A model generated the notes under the pieces. It made no database searches and was not told the DNA's origin. It saw nothing but the letters and a program-made list of their open reading frames with translations. Made by a program: the position numbers and the translations under genes. 64,000 nucleotides of DNA from Sipunculus nudus (taxonomy: Eukaryota > Annelida > Sipuncula > Golfingiida > Sipunculidae): NCBI GenBank assembly GCA_026874595.1, contig CM049312.1, positions 67,486,929-67,550,928 of the forward strand, given 5' to 3'. The number at the start of each line of letters is the position of its first letter. The first letter of the stretch is position 1. Below, piece after piece: positions 1 through 11,105 of the stretch.

Positions 1-328
1 TTGTCTCATTAGAATTCAGTGCAAGGTCAGATATTTTTATTCCCTTGGCAGAATAGCTCCTGCAGCCTTTGGCTTATACTGTTTATACTAAATTCTTTGT
101 ATGCTGAAAAACATGCTGACATGGGTACTGGTACAGACTACATATGTTCTTTTTGGAAGAGTCACCCAAATTATGCAAATTTTGTGCTTGTTCAGTGATT
201 GACCATTTACATTGACAATGGTAACTTGATTGGTTGCTTGCAACTGCTCTGCTCATGATTATTCATAAGAATTATGCGATTAAGGTCACATAGAGTTCAT
301 AGTTAGGTCAATTTAGGCTATAACTCAC

Positions 329-460
329 CTTCACATAGCTGTTCGGGAATAGGCGGGCATACAACAGCCTGGAATGTGTCCAAGTCAAAGCGCCCAGTCT
401 TTGACTGAGCTTTCAGCAGCCAGTAACGCTTCTCTAATTCTATGATTTCTCCTTCCTCCA
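329..460 (-). CDS. USP32: USP32 exon 6
   Basis: Internal coding exon of 132 nt, phase 1 at both ends. It encodes (L)EEGEIIELEKRYWLLKAQS then KTGRFDLDTFQAVVCPPIPE and QLCE(G). Vertebrate USP32 has DLEKRYWLLKAQSRTGRFDL at the same place, so identity is very high. The acceptor CTTCATAG lies at 461-468 and the donor is GAAG|GTGAGT at 329/328. The next exon should start the LFNAFDENRD-type EF-hand and must lie before position 1. A mobile element (A1) begins only 23 bases upstream of this acceptor in transcript terms. Confidence 0.96.
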
Positions 461-483
461 CTATGAAGACAAGAAAAGTATAA

Positions 484-2092
484 CTAGATATTTCTTGGCA
501 CCGCAGGTGCCATAGTATCCCCAGACAATTAATCCCCCCCCCCCTTAAGAATAGGCCTCCATCTTCAGCAACAATTAATATCAGACCACACTCAAAGAAA
601 AGGTCATTCTCACAGAAAAGGTCATGATCCAAATTTCAATATACATCATCCCCTAACCCATGTCTATGTATATGCAAGAAATCTGTCCATTAGTTTTTGA
701 CTTATAATGCTCACAATACTGTTAAGTGGCAATGATGGGGTATTAAACGGCACAAAAACAAGTAAAAGAATAACAGGTGGCACCACCTGTTTCCCGTACA
801 AGACAACACTATCCAAGATCTTCGTTCAAGTTGATTTTGGACCAATCAATGCATTCCTTATTGAGAAATTAATGATTTTGTGTGATTTTCACCATATATG
901 GCAATATTCAAGGTCAAAGCCACTCATTGGAAAGGTCATGACCCCTATTCAAATAAACATTATCCTATAACCCATATCCATGTATATGCATAATATGAAA
1001 GAAATTTGTCCATTAGTTTTTGACTTATAACGCTCACAGTACTGATAAATGGCAATGATGGGGTATTAAACGGCACAAAACAATTAAAAGAATAACAGGT
1101 GGCGCCACCTGTTTCCGGTACATGACAATACTTTCCAAGATATTCGAACATGTTGATTTTTGGACCAATGCATGCATCCCTTATTGAGATATTAATGATT
1201 TTGTGTAATTTTCACCATATATGGCAATATTCAAGGTCAAGGCCACTCTAATAGGAAAGGTCATGACCCCAATTTATATATACATCATCCCATAACCCAT
1301 GTCTATGTATATGCATAATATGAAAGAAATCTGTCCATTAGTTTTTGACTTATAATGCTCACAGGTTATAAATGTACTGTTAAGTGGCAATGATGGGGTA
1401 TTAAACGGCATGAAAACAAGTAAAAGAATAACAGGTGGCGCCACCTGTTTCCGGTACATGACATTACTATCCAAGATCTTCGGTCAAGTTGATTTTTGGA
1501 CCAATGCATGCATCCCTTATTGAGAAATTAATGATTTTGAGTGATTTTCACCATATATGGCAATATTCAAGGTCAAGGCCACTCTCATAGGAAAGGTCAT
1601 GACCCCAATTTTAATATACATCATCCCATAACCCATATCTATGTATTTGCATAATATGAAAGAAATCTGTCCATTAGTTTTTTGACTTATAATGCTCACA
1701 GTACTGTCAAGTAGCAATTTTGGGGATATTAAACGGCATGAAAACAAGTAAAGAATAACAGGTGGCGCCACCAGTTTCTGGAACATGACAACTCTATCCA
1801 TGATCTTCGATCAACTTGATTTTGGGATCAATCCATGCAAGTTTTCTTGAGATATTTAAGAATTTGTGTGATTTCCCCAAAATTGAACCTATTCATGGTC
1901 AAGGTCACTCTCCTAGTTGAGGTCATGACCTCATTCTAAATAGGCGTCGTCCTCTCACCCATATCTATACAAGTTTGGTAAAGATCCGTGAAATATTTTT
2001 TGAGTTATTGTGTCCAAAAGAAATCTCTGCGGCGGCGGCGGCGGCGCGACCGTGCCTAAACCATAGTATCTCCAGACTATGTCTGGCGATAC
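484..2092 (+). mobile_element. Element A1: full-length non-autonomous rolling-circle-like element
   Basis: A 1609-bp element flanked by AA (482-483 and 2093-2094). The 5' end starts CTAGA, then a hairpin GGCACC-GCA-GGTGCC (497-511), then GTATCCCCAGAC. The 3' end (2066-2092) is a hairpin GTATCTCCAGAC-TAT-GTCTGGCGATAC whose right arm is the inverted copy of that 5' subterminal motif. Between them lie about four units of roughly 320-335 bp (about 650-1960), then a CGG-rich tract at 2030-2046. Each unit carries an ACAGGTGGCGCCACCTGT palindrome or a near copy of it. No protein is encoded. The architecture resembles Helentron-associated (pearl/DINE-like) elements. Confidence 0.8.
650..1960 (+). repeat. 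Tandem units of element A1 (about 325 bp x 4)
   Basis: Repeating block including CATCCCATAACCCATATC, 'CTGTCCATTAGTTTTTGACT', a GGCAATGATGGGGTATTAAAC stretch (split here by unit variation) and the GGTGGCGCCACC palindrome. Palindrome centres fall near 785, 1103, 1440 and 1767. The first and last units are the most diverged (GGCACC or a CCAGTT tail). Confidence 0.85.
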
Positions 2093-2095
2093 AAT

Positions 2096-2280
2096 AATAT
2101 ACAGTCAACAATGAAATTATGACCTCTGTCAGGCCCTCTATAAAGTGGTCGCATCTGAGAAGTGGTCGTCTAAGTGAGGTCATTTATAAAGAGAGAAAAA
2201 GAATCTGGACTCGTAAAAGGTTGTCATTGTTTTGAGGTGGTCGCTAACCGAGCTGGTGGTTAGGTGAGGTTTTACTGTAT
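2096..2280. mobile_element. Possible MITE abutting element A1
   Basis: The right end reads GAGGTTTTACTGTA after GGTGGTCGCTAACC, resembling pogo/Tigger-like inverted termini (compare the clean copy at 43268-43444). The left end starts TACAGTCAAC and is a poor match, so this is degraded or only partly recognised. Confidence 0.4.
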
Positions 2281-3521
2281 TCTATTTTAAAACATAAGTG
2301 ATGCTTTCTATTAAATCCTGGTAATCAAAACATAACATATGCCATTAAATTTATTACCCCATTCTAGTCTGATAGGTGGCAAATATGGTGACATATCATT
2401 GGTCTGGGGGCTAAACACCCACTATATCCGGCAAATAAATTTAAGCAAAAAGCAGATTTCAACATGGCACAAAATATGTTTTCTAAAATGTGTAAACTGC
2501 AAAATATGTATGATTTCTTGATGACTCTAAACCTCATATTTATAAATTCTATAATCAATCTGATATTTCTATATCTTAATCATTAACTTTAACATCATCT
2601 TAGACTGAAATTTCAAAATAAAGGGTAAGGGTATTCTGGAAATAAATGCTACATGAACAATTCTCTTACTGATCAAGACTGAGTCTGACTTGTTGGAAAG
2701 AAAATTCATAAAAATAGATACAGTAATAATACAGTATTATAAGGAATCAGAATGAATCAATTTTATTTATATACATTATAAAATATGTCAGGGAGATCAG
2801 TTTATCCTCTATTGCCATGTAAAATAGACTGACCATGCAGGCTAGAGTTACATGATTCGGGGTCGTTGTACAATTCATTAAAGACTTACATTGACACAAA
2901 TTTTGATACAGTAGTTGGTGGAGAAAAGTCTGTTTGAATGCAGATTGTAAAGTGTTAGACATTACAATCTAGCAAATGCTAGCAAAGACCATAATAGTAG
3001 TAGTCATACCAGGGAAATTCTATTTTACCACGATAGCTGTCAGGTAGGAGGTGATACTATTTTGTCTAAACTAATTTGTTTAATACACATTATACATGAT
3101 GGTATTGTAACGTAAATGTTTTGCTCAGGGGAAAATATTGGGCAAATGTCTGGCATTCAAACAGCTTTGCTAGAAAAGCAAGCTTCACTAACGAGACAGT
3201 TTGGTCTGCTTTCACATGCACCCCATACCCACCCCCCCCCAGAGCGTACTGCTATCAGAACAAATTTATTTAACCCAGGAATAGCACTTTTTGGTGAACT
3301 AGGTGGCAGTAATTACCCAATTGGGTGTCATTTTGAAGGAGCCCCCATATTTTATGTAAACATTTTACTCATGCGGATAATACAGAGCCGATTCAGGTTT
3401 CCAACCAATGGCTGATGGTGGCTTACATGTATAGCGTTCCAACCACATCGCTAGAAAAGCAAGCTTTAATATTGAAACAGTTTGGTCCACTTTTATATGA
3501 ACCACGTAACAGTATACTTAC

Positions 3522-3681
3522 AGTGTGTGACCCCTGCCAGGGTTTGGTAGAAGGTTGGTGTATCACTGTCGTCTGTCAGTGTGACTGTGCATGGTTCTTT
3601 GAGGAACCACTTAGACACAGAGGTGGCTTCTGGATGGATCAATATCCAACTTCGGAAGTATTCGTAACTTATTCTGTCATT
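3522..3681 (-). CDS. USP32: USP32 exon 5
   Basis: Internal coding exon of 160 nt, phase 0 in and phase 1 out. It encodes NDRISYEYFRSWILIHPEAT, then SVSKWFLKEPCTVTLTDDSD, then TPTFYQTLAGVTH. The tail TLTDDSDTPTFYQTLAGVTH is identical to vertebrate USP32, which makes this one of the most diagnostic exons in the window. The acceptor is ATTTTCAG at 3682-3689 and the donor is CACT|GTAAGT at 3522/3521. Plus-strand open frames over this stretch are antisense shadows. The segment overlaps the first EF-hand-like unit of the N-terminus. Confidence 0.95.
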
Positions 3682-4611
3682 CTGAAAATTTATGATGAAA
3701 GACTAGTAAGTTACACAGAGCAGCTTATAAGAAACTGGAAGGGCCTGGGTCTGACTTCCTATCAGTGAGAACCAAATGTTTGTTTTCTTTCCAACCCTTA
3801 TGCTAAGGTAACTCATGTACAGATTTCTGATAAAATCAATGAAGCGATTTTTGTTAGGTCCACATGGAATCCTTGAGTGGCACAAAGAAAATATGCAGGT
3901 GGCTGTGTTGGTACATATAAAATCTCTCAATATGCATTCTGCATTCCACTTTCCATACATCAGGAATCTTAGTTTTATACAGGCAGTGATTTCCTCATAT
4001 ATGCATTTTACCTGAAGGATAACACTACCTGACACATGTATTATTTAAATAAATAATCCACCATGTCACTGTTATATTATGCGCTTCAGAAATCTAAAGG
4101 AGAGGGTAAATAAATGACAAAAATATTAATTTCTTCTTGCATTTCTCCTTCTCTGGTAAGGACTTTCCTTATTGAAAGGCATCAGTACCACGCAATGTTA
4201 AGAAAACAGACACCGAGTTGTGGTTATTTTTACCTTCATGACAAACATAAGCTTCACTAAATATTTGATATATCTGGGTTTGACCTGTTCACCTTTTGAC
4301 AGATAACTTTAGCTGAAACAAGTTATGCCAAATCTAGCATCTTTAATATTTATCTGTTATGCAAAATCTAGCATCTTTAATATTTATCTAACTTTTCCTT
4401 ACATCTGTATAACCCATATATTGATCTATCACTGACTTAGACATTAAATTCTGGGGTTTTTTTTAAATTAAAGAAAAATATCTGGAATACATTAAAAACT
4501 CAATTATTTACTTTTCCTTAGACTTAATATACTTTTATTTAATATTATTTTCTAATCAATGTCCTTGAACTTGACCTTGACCTCCATCCAGGTGACCTCT
4601 GGGCCACTTAC

Positions 4612-4730
4612 CTCCAGGAAGAGCTGTGACAGGGCCTGGGGGACCTGCCCTTCGGTGGCCAGCACCAGATTGTCCATTTCCTCTTTCTGAACATGGGTCA
4701 GGCTCTCGTTACTGTACAGCCCGAATAAAA
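4612..4730 (-). CDS. USP32: USP32 exon 4
   Basis: Internal coding exon of 119 nt. Its first two bases complete a Phe codon with the last T of the preceding exon; it then reads LFGLYSNESLTHVQKEEMD and NLVLATEGQVPQALSQLFLE. The vertebrate counterpart reads IFSLFSSESGNYVIREEME and RMLHVVDGKVPDTLRKCFSE, so the spacing is the same, with moderate identity. The acceptor TTTGTAG ends at 4731 and the donor is GAG|GTAAGT at 4612/4611. The open frame runs past the donor into intron, so residues after LFLE in a naive translation are not protein. Confidence 0.94.
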
Positions 4731-4941
4731 CTACAAAGTACCAAGAAAACCTTTCAGAATCCACATGAGTTAGGCATGAGGAAATGCATTCCTATCACCA
4801 TTTCAATCAGAGGAACAGAACATTATTGTCAGTAATTACTTAGAAATAAAACTATCCATTCTTGCAGTCTTCTGTCCATGAATGTATTGTTATTGCTGTT
4901 ACATGTCATACCATGGCAGACATTATCTGAGCCATTATTAC

Positions 4942-5300
4942 TACTGGTGTGCCAATTCATGGATTTTTATATATCAATGATTAATCATTTTACTTCATAA
5001 TGGATTAAATTGTTTGCATATTTTACATAACCTTTCAGAATTTTGTTTGTACATAGAAAGAAGACTTAATCCCATCATTTTCATATCCAGAAAAATCCAG
5101 AAAAGTCAGAGATATAAGAAAGATGGGACATAAAGTGGCACACAGCATTAAAACTGAACCTTGTGCAGCAAATATGTGCAAAACCAGGCCATTACCTTAA
5201 CCTGTCAGCGTGATGTATGTCAGACTAAATTATTACTCAATCATCAGTCGTTTTTATCATTTGATCATTCAACATGATTTAACAACCAAGTCCACACTAC
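4942..5300 (+). repeat. Partial G-family repeat (5' part)
   Basis: Starts ACTGGTGTGCCAATTCATGG, close to the start of the full G copy at 38727. It continues with shared blocks such as ACAGCATTAAAACTGAACC and AATCATCAGTCGTTTTTATC. Confidence 0.6.
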
Positions 5301-6022
5301 TGTCCATTCAACCACCCCTGTCTACCTGATTTTTCGGGATTTTCTTCACACAAGAAAAAAAAATGCCAAAAATAACTGACCAATGGCAGAAAGAGGAAAA
5401 TACTTAATTTGTGGAACCCTACCAGCTACGATATAAATATTATTCCTTTTACGGCCTGGTTAACTTGTTTCATGTCTATCCATGGTTCATGGCCTCTAGC
5501 TGTTGTCATCCTCCTTGGATATGGATATGAACTAATGTGACATAACAGTGAAGTGTGTGCACCAGGAGAATAGAAGTCTCACTGTTAACAGGGGTCAACA
5601 GCTCCTGATTATTGGTGCCTTCAAATATGGGTGCCTCTTATGTGGCCCACCTCTACTGTGACATCATCACTGTTCTCTATCATACAATGGTAGCAAGATA
5701 TCCCTCTGGAACAGACTAGTTACTCATAAAATTGTTTAACATTGTTTACAGGAAAATTACCTTAGAAGAGGCCATTATTTGCATAATAGGTAATTATGCA
5801 TTTTTCTCTTTCTGCTGTAAGGGCAAAAAGTGTTGGCATTCTTTGACTTGCAAAAAATTAATCGCGAAAACACGGGTGGACAGAGGTGGTGGAACAGACT
5901 ATAATAATTACCAACTTTTACCTCTGATCACATAAGAAGCACGCATACCTTAAATTATATTACTGTCACTTTGGCAAATGGTAGAACATAAGCCAAGGAT
6001 TATTACTAAATTTAGAACATAA

Positions 6023-6842
6023 CTAGAGGTTTGGGACCATGAAGGTCCTCAATTTGGGCCCTGTGATCACCAGTTGCTTAAAATGGCAGTGCTGAGGATA
6101 TACTGGATGTCAGATTGTTCTGAAATTTATAACCACAAATAATCTTAAGGGGGCAAATCTTCAGAAAAATCTAGGCATTATCTAAAATGTGATTGCAAAA
6201 GGATTTTAAAACATTTTCCTTGCAGAGTCTTAAATATAAAAGCACACATCTCTTCAGGGCCACCGAAATTCTGTAAAATTTCCATAAAAGAAAATCACTG
6301 ATTTGTGCTCTGGTGGCATTACTGGATAAGACAGTTCTGTAATATGATTGGCCGGAGCCCTCACAGGCACCTATCGTCCCTGTGAATTTGACAAAGGTTG
6401 AACACAGTCTCTTTGAAATACTGCGCTTGTAAGAAAATTAGTAATTGTTCTGTGCAAGCCATATTGGAATGTAATTTGACAGGAGTGGAGCTCATATGGA
6501 CACCAACTCGACCAAGATCAAATGTGTTATCTTTGAGATACTGCACAGGACGGAAAATCACCAACTGGGCTCTGGTTACCATATTGTTTTTTGGATGAGG
6601 CTGTAATTTTGATAGGTCTGAAGCCCTAATAGACACAAATTATCTCTATTAACTTGAGAAAGATCAAAAATATTATGTTTGAGATAATGTGCCATGAAAG
6701 AATGCATCACTGACAGACAGAATGACCGACACATGGAAGGACGGACACTTAGAAGGACGGAAACATCCGACAGAGAGCAGGACTGACAGACAAGGTGATC
6801 ATTACTGCCTAGTATAGGGCATACTTTTTATATATAGGGCAT
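6023..6842 (+). mobile_element. Element F1: short element with the AA|CTAGA terminal code
   Basis: An 820-bp element flanked by AA (6021-6022 and 6843-6844). The 5' end is CTAGAGGTTTGGGACC followed by a GGACC-ATGAA-GGTCC hairpin and GGGCCCTGTGATCAC. The 3' end has GGTGATCA and ends TATAGGGCAT before AA, giving a subterminal inverted match (GTGATCA, GGGC). A GACGGACA-type tract lies at 6705-6790. The body is unrelated to A-D. A single copy in the window makes the boundaries less certain than for A or C. Confidence 0.6.
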
Positions 6843-7003
6843 AATTATAATATTATAGCAATAGTAAATGCAAAATAAGTTAACCCTTAATATGTAAATG
6901 CAAATCTAACATGTTTTTACCTTTTCCTGTTCTGCTACACTGCTTTTAATTTCTTTCACAATTTACAAAATACCTTCTTTTATTATGAAATTAGGATATT
7001 TAC

Positions 7004-7109
7004 ATTTTAATTTTTCTTCTTGTCTCCCTCGTGTCATCAGCACCAGGCCACATATTAAGTCTTTCAGTGTCAGTCCCTTAGCTGTACCTCCAAATGTCTC
7101 AAAGATCAG
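7004..7109 (-). CDS. USP32: USP32 exon 3
   Basis: Internal coding exon of 106 nt, entered in phase 0 and left in phase 1. It encodes LIFETFGGTAKGLTLKDL then ICGLVLMTRGRQEEKLK, matching vertebrate USP32 (IYCSFGGTSKGLHFNNL, IVGLVLLTRGKDEEKAK). The acceptor is a run of T ending TTCAG at 7110; the donor is AAAT|GTAAAT at 7004/7003. It is too short and too interrupted by nearby stops to appear as a long open frame. The segment belongs to the N-terminal EF-hand-like helical region preceding the annotated EF-hand pair. It joins in frame with the exons on both sides. No stop or frameshift is seen, so the copy looks functional. Confidence 0.95.
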
Positions 7110-9644
7110 CTGAAAAAAAAAATAACATGGGTAACCAGTGGCTTTATATCAATTGATTATCAACCAAGTTTAGCAACTGATAAAACAACAATAATTGTAT
7201 AATCAAATATCTGCAGTCTAAGGAATACAAGCCTCCATCATGTGTGGAGTACCTATTGTGGGATGCTCCTAAACCTGTGTTTGCATTCACTTCTTCGGCC
7301 TATACTGATAGGTTTATACATGCATAAGTTACTGTACATTTGTGAATATTTCCTGATGACATTCCTGAATCCAGATCATGTGCCAGATCCATATCAAAAT
7401 CTGATTCTTCATTAGCCAATTCCCAAAATGAACTTAAAAATTCATGAGATTCTGTTCATGATTGTGAGTGTGAACAGACACACAAAAAGGCACTTACAAA
7501 GACGAACATGAACACGGACCAACATATGCTCTCCTGCCAGAGGCAACAAGCAGACCTGGAGTCAATTAATTAAGATTTTCAATTCCACTTCAAGAATGTT
7601 CATGACAATTCAATTCCAATTCAAAATAATCATAAATTCCAATTTAATATAATTATAATTCCATTTAAACTAAATTTATTTTTATTCCATACAAATTCAA
7701 TTCATATATAAAATCATAACATTTTTATATGATTTGATGAAAAAATATTTCATTGGCAAGTGTGCCAAAAAAATTCAGTTTGAGAGATGAAGCATTATTT
7801 AAATTAAATAAGAGTATTCAAGTGCGAGAAAAATTTCGTTTTAACTCAGCATATTGGTAAATCCCTCTGCATGTCTGACCAGATGAATACAAGCATGGCA
7901 AACATAACTGTTTCTGCCACCAGCCACTGGGATATACACTGACGTAGTTACAGATATTGCTGCCAGGTGGCAGCAGGATATCACACCATCCATCTGGATC
8001 TGTGTGAACTCTAGGCCCAGGTAATTCTCAAGCCATAACACAAGATGCCCCACCATTCACCGGCTCACAATACAATACTGTACACATTCACTCTAAATAT
8101 GTGCTCAATGTCACAAGGGGGAACCCGACAATATAGTGGGTCACTCTCAGATGACAGATATTTACACAATGTGGCCACCTATTTAAAGATGCCACAAGGA
8201 ATGGGTGTAAATGCCTGTGGTTTTGGGTTCAAAGAAACACATACTTACCTATATCACATTCTTACACACACAAGTAACCATAAATATACCAGGTATAGCT
8301 TAAAAGAAACACTTATATGTAAACTATTACATGTGGCTTGTCACAGCCCATACATCATAAATAAGACGCAGATTTTGTAACTGAATTAACTCCACAGATT
8401 CAGAATTTTAATAGGTCAGAATTTAAGCATATAAGTACATAAAGCTTTTATAACTCATGAATCTGTGGAACATGTTTCAAATCACTGCCTAATATCTTCC
8501 TATATGACATTCTCTTGGACCATCAGACTTTTACATGCATGTACTATTAGTTAAGTTTACAGAGCTGGTGATTATTCAAAGGACCTATATATGTATTAAT
8601 GAGAACAATTCTAGCACAAAGACCGCAGTTTATATTGAATATGTTATCAGTTTTACAGTTATTGAGTCAGGTATTTGTTTATTTAATAAAACGTCCATGA
8701 AAATATTACCCAAACTGAACCATCTATTATGTATGAAACGATTAGGTTTGCCCATGCAAAGAATATAATCCTGTCAGAGATATACGAACACAAAGTAACC
8801 AACAGCATCAAACTGAATCTTGAGCAGCCAACAACCGTCCAACTGAAAGACGAACTTGGATGCGGGTGTATTGATGGTTTCGTTATGTAAACTGAAGTAC
8901 ATGTCAGATAGACTATTCACTGGGGTCAATATTTTAGGTACTAAAAAATAATTGATAAATAATAATAATAAATCAGTTGTTTTTATTGTTCAATCACCCT
9001 TATTATTCTAAAACCAATCCCTACCACTAATAATCATATACACCATTGAACAGTCCTGTGAACTGTGAGGGGCCCTAAGAATAAATTCAATTATCAATTC
9101 TTTACATTCGATTCAATTCTCAATTCAATTCTAACTTAAGTAGTTAATTTAAGACTTTTTAAAGAATAAAAGCAATTTTACCAAAATGGATGTTCGAAAA
9201 TTTAAGCAAATAAAAGAAAAATGTCATGCTCCCTCTGTTTGTCACCGCCATGTATGTTTCCATGCTAGTGGTCCAGTAGTGAACATTTAAGGTAGGTTCG
9301 GGGTACAAACGTAATGAAGTGCTTCAACATTACCAAGTGCTCTGTCAAATTTTACAGCTCACAGAGGACTCTGGGATGGTACATGCAAAAAAAATAATAA
9401 CTAAAATAATTTGATTCAGAGGTTAATAATCAATTACAATTCAACTGAGGGCTTGCAATTCAAAGCATCCATTCTTCAATGTATTGTTACACCCCTACTA
9501 TTAAACAGACCTTAAGAGGCAGCCTGTAGATAAATAGTCATGTTAAATAACAAACACATAAACTATGACTCTGCAGTGGTAACTCCTATACTGTTCATAT
9601 ATTTTTAGGATAATTTTTGTATTTAGGATTAACAAATGGCTTAC
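7110..9644 (-). other. USP32 intron between exons 2 and 3
   Basis: Phase-0 intron of about 2.5 kb. The half nearest exon 2 (about 8740-9505) is a G-family repeat copy. The stretch 7560-7720 is an AATTC/AATT-rich simple-like region. Small open frames at 7841-8380 have no recognisable protein features. Confidence 0.88.
8740..9505 (+). repeat. G-family repeat copy (5'-degraded)
   Basis: Matches 38727-39586 through much of its length. Shared blocks are AATAAAAGAAAAATGT, the CTCTGTTTGT region, GAATTTTACAGCTCAC-like sequence and the terminal ATTGTTACACCCCTA. Ends in ACACCCCTACT near 9500. No left terminus is visible. Confidence 0.65.
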
Positions 9645-9772
9645 CTCAGCTAATCTTGGTGGTACACCATCACCGAGTACTTCTCTGATGAACACAGGCT
9701 TGGTCATGTACCCACTCAGGGTGGAGGATCTCTTAAAAGCATCTTTCAGCCTCTTCAACTCATTGTCGCTTA
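9645..9772 (-). CDS. USP32: USP32 exon 2 (N-terminal region)
   Basis: Internal coding exon of the USP32 orthologue, a deubiquitinase of the endomembrane system (established for mammals: EF-hands, DUSP, USP catalytic domain, C-terminal prenylation). The exon is 128 nt and reads ..SDNELKRLKDAFKR, then VFIREVLGDGVPPRLAE; vertebrate USP32 has ELKRLKDAFKRTCGLSYYMG and FIREVLGDGVPP near residues 20-60. The acceptor is a T-rich tract ending TTTCAG at 9773 and the donor is GAG|GTAAGC at 9645/9644. The first two bases complete a codon begun in the missing first exon, most simply Val, giving V-S-D-N-E-L-K-R against V-T-D-V-E-L-K-R. The ATG-like start seen in open-frame views is not the real start. Identity is very secure; exon numbering follows the vertebrate gene. 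Confidence 0.95.
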
Positions 9773-10084
9773 CTGAAATACAAAAGATATTAATGAAGAC
9801 TGATCAGCCAAGCATTACTGAAATTATAATTACAATTATTACTAGCCACAGGTGACTGTCACATCCTGTTTTTAGTGTGTTTGCAAAATGGCATCCCCCA
9901 TGAGCAGTTTTGAGAAACAGAGAGAAATGAATGTGTTGTGGTGTGAAGACAGCGTCCAGGTTAGAATCTATCTGCAGAGAATAAGTGGTGCCAAGGGTAC
10001 TTGTATTGGCTCAGTTTATAACAGATTAAGCTTTTTTTTTTACCATGTACAAATCTTCAAGTTACGGTAGGATTATGTAAAATC

Positions 10085-10290
10085 AAACTTTATTTACTTT
10101 ACATGGACTGTGTGAATAGTTATAACAACTGATGTAAAGTTGGTGGCCTTCGCTGGTTTGTAGAGGTTGAGGAAACTGGAGTCCCTGAAGAAAACCACAG
10201 ACCTTGGACAAGGCCACTACAACCCACTCACATAATCATGCCAGGAAATTGACCGGGGTCACCAGTGGTTAGAGAAGAGCTTGTTAACAT
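10085..10290 (-). mobile_element. tRNA-derived SINE, family S1
   Basis: Read on the minus strand. The tail (plus AAACTTTATTTACTTTACAT) and body match 45481-45720 throughout, including GAAAACCACAGACCTTGGAC and GACCGGGGTCACCAG. The tRNA-like head at the right end is diverged. Confidence 0.75.
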
Positions 10291-11105
10291 TGGCTACTGA
10301 CTGTCAAGGTCCCAAAACTAAATCTGAGATGCTGTCAAACAAGGCAGGCACTGGTAGAAAGCAAACATCTAAACCAATATAACAGCACTCAAGAAATTAT
10401 CTCATTTGATTTATGTTCTATCCACTAAAATATGGAATACATGGGTGAAATAATCATAAGACAATATGTTGTCAAAGACATAAAACCTTGCGAGGATGAT
10501 CCCTATGAGAGGTCTAAATAACAACCCCATCCCTGGTCACCTCCAGTATAAAGCCACCCACTAATACCGACCAATAGCTCTATTCTAATAAAACAGCTAT
10601 ATCAATGGGACATAAAACTTAGAATTACCATTTTTCTGGTGATCCAGATTATGCCCAAAATTAAATTGTTTGTTCCTTGGGCATTATCCTAACCATTCAC
10701 AATATATCCATAAAATCTGTTGATAAATTAACTGACAGTCATTGACTCAAACAAAGGGTAGAGTATAACGTCTTGTCCAGAAACCTGGTGGAAATATTTT
10801 ACAAACTAGACATTTCTTGGCACCGCAGGTGCCATAGTATCCCCAGACAATTAATACCCCCCCCCCCTTTAAGAATAGGCCCCCCATGATCTTCAGCAAC
10901 AATTAATATCAGACCACACTCATAGAAAAGGTCACTCTCATTAAAAAGGTCATGACCCCAATTTCAATATACATCATCCCCTAACCAATGTCTATGTACA
11001 TGCATAACATGAAAGAAATCTGTCCATAAGTTTTTGACTTATAATGCTCACAGTACTGTTAAGTGGCAATTGATGGGGTATTAAACAGCACGAAAACAAG
11101 TAAAA

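Larger units (their letters stand above)
461..3521 (-). other. USP32 intron between exons 5 and 6
   Basis: Phase-1 GT-AG intron of about 3.1 kb. The half nearest exon 6 is filled by element A1 and an adjoining MITE-like sequence. The rest (about 2300-3520) is AT-rich single-copy-looking DNA with a C-run at 3230-3240. No RNA gene or other exon was seen in it. Confidence 0.9.
4731..7003 (-). other. USP32 intron between exons 3 and 4
   Basis: Phase-1 intron of about 2.3 kb. It contains a partial G-family repeat near 4942-5300 and element F1 at 6023-6842. The remainder (5300-6020) shows no recognisable feature. The neighbouring intron at 3682-4611 is under 1 kb and featureless. Confidence 0.9.

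Noticed and set aside
3116-3768. Plus-strand frames over USP32 exon 5
   Set aside because: Antisense shadows of intron and exon; the coding strand is minus.
7020-7109. Possible TLD- or TBC-domain protein for the minus-strand exons
   Set aside because: The LEKRYWLLKAQS, TLTDDSDTPTFYQTLAGVTH and FIREVLGDGVPP segments are specific to USP32.
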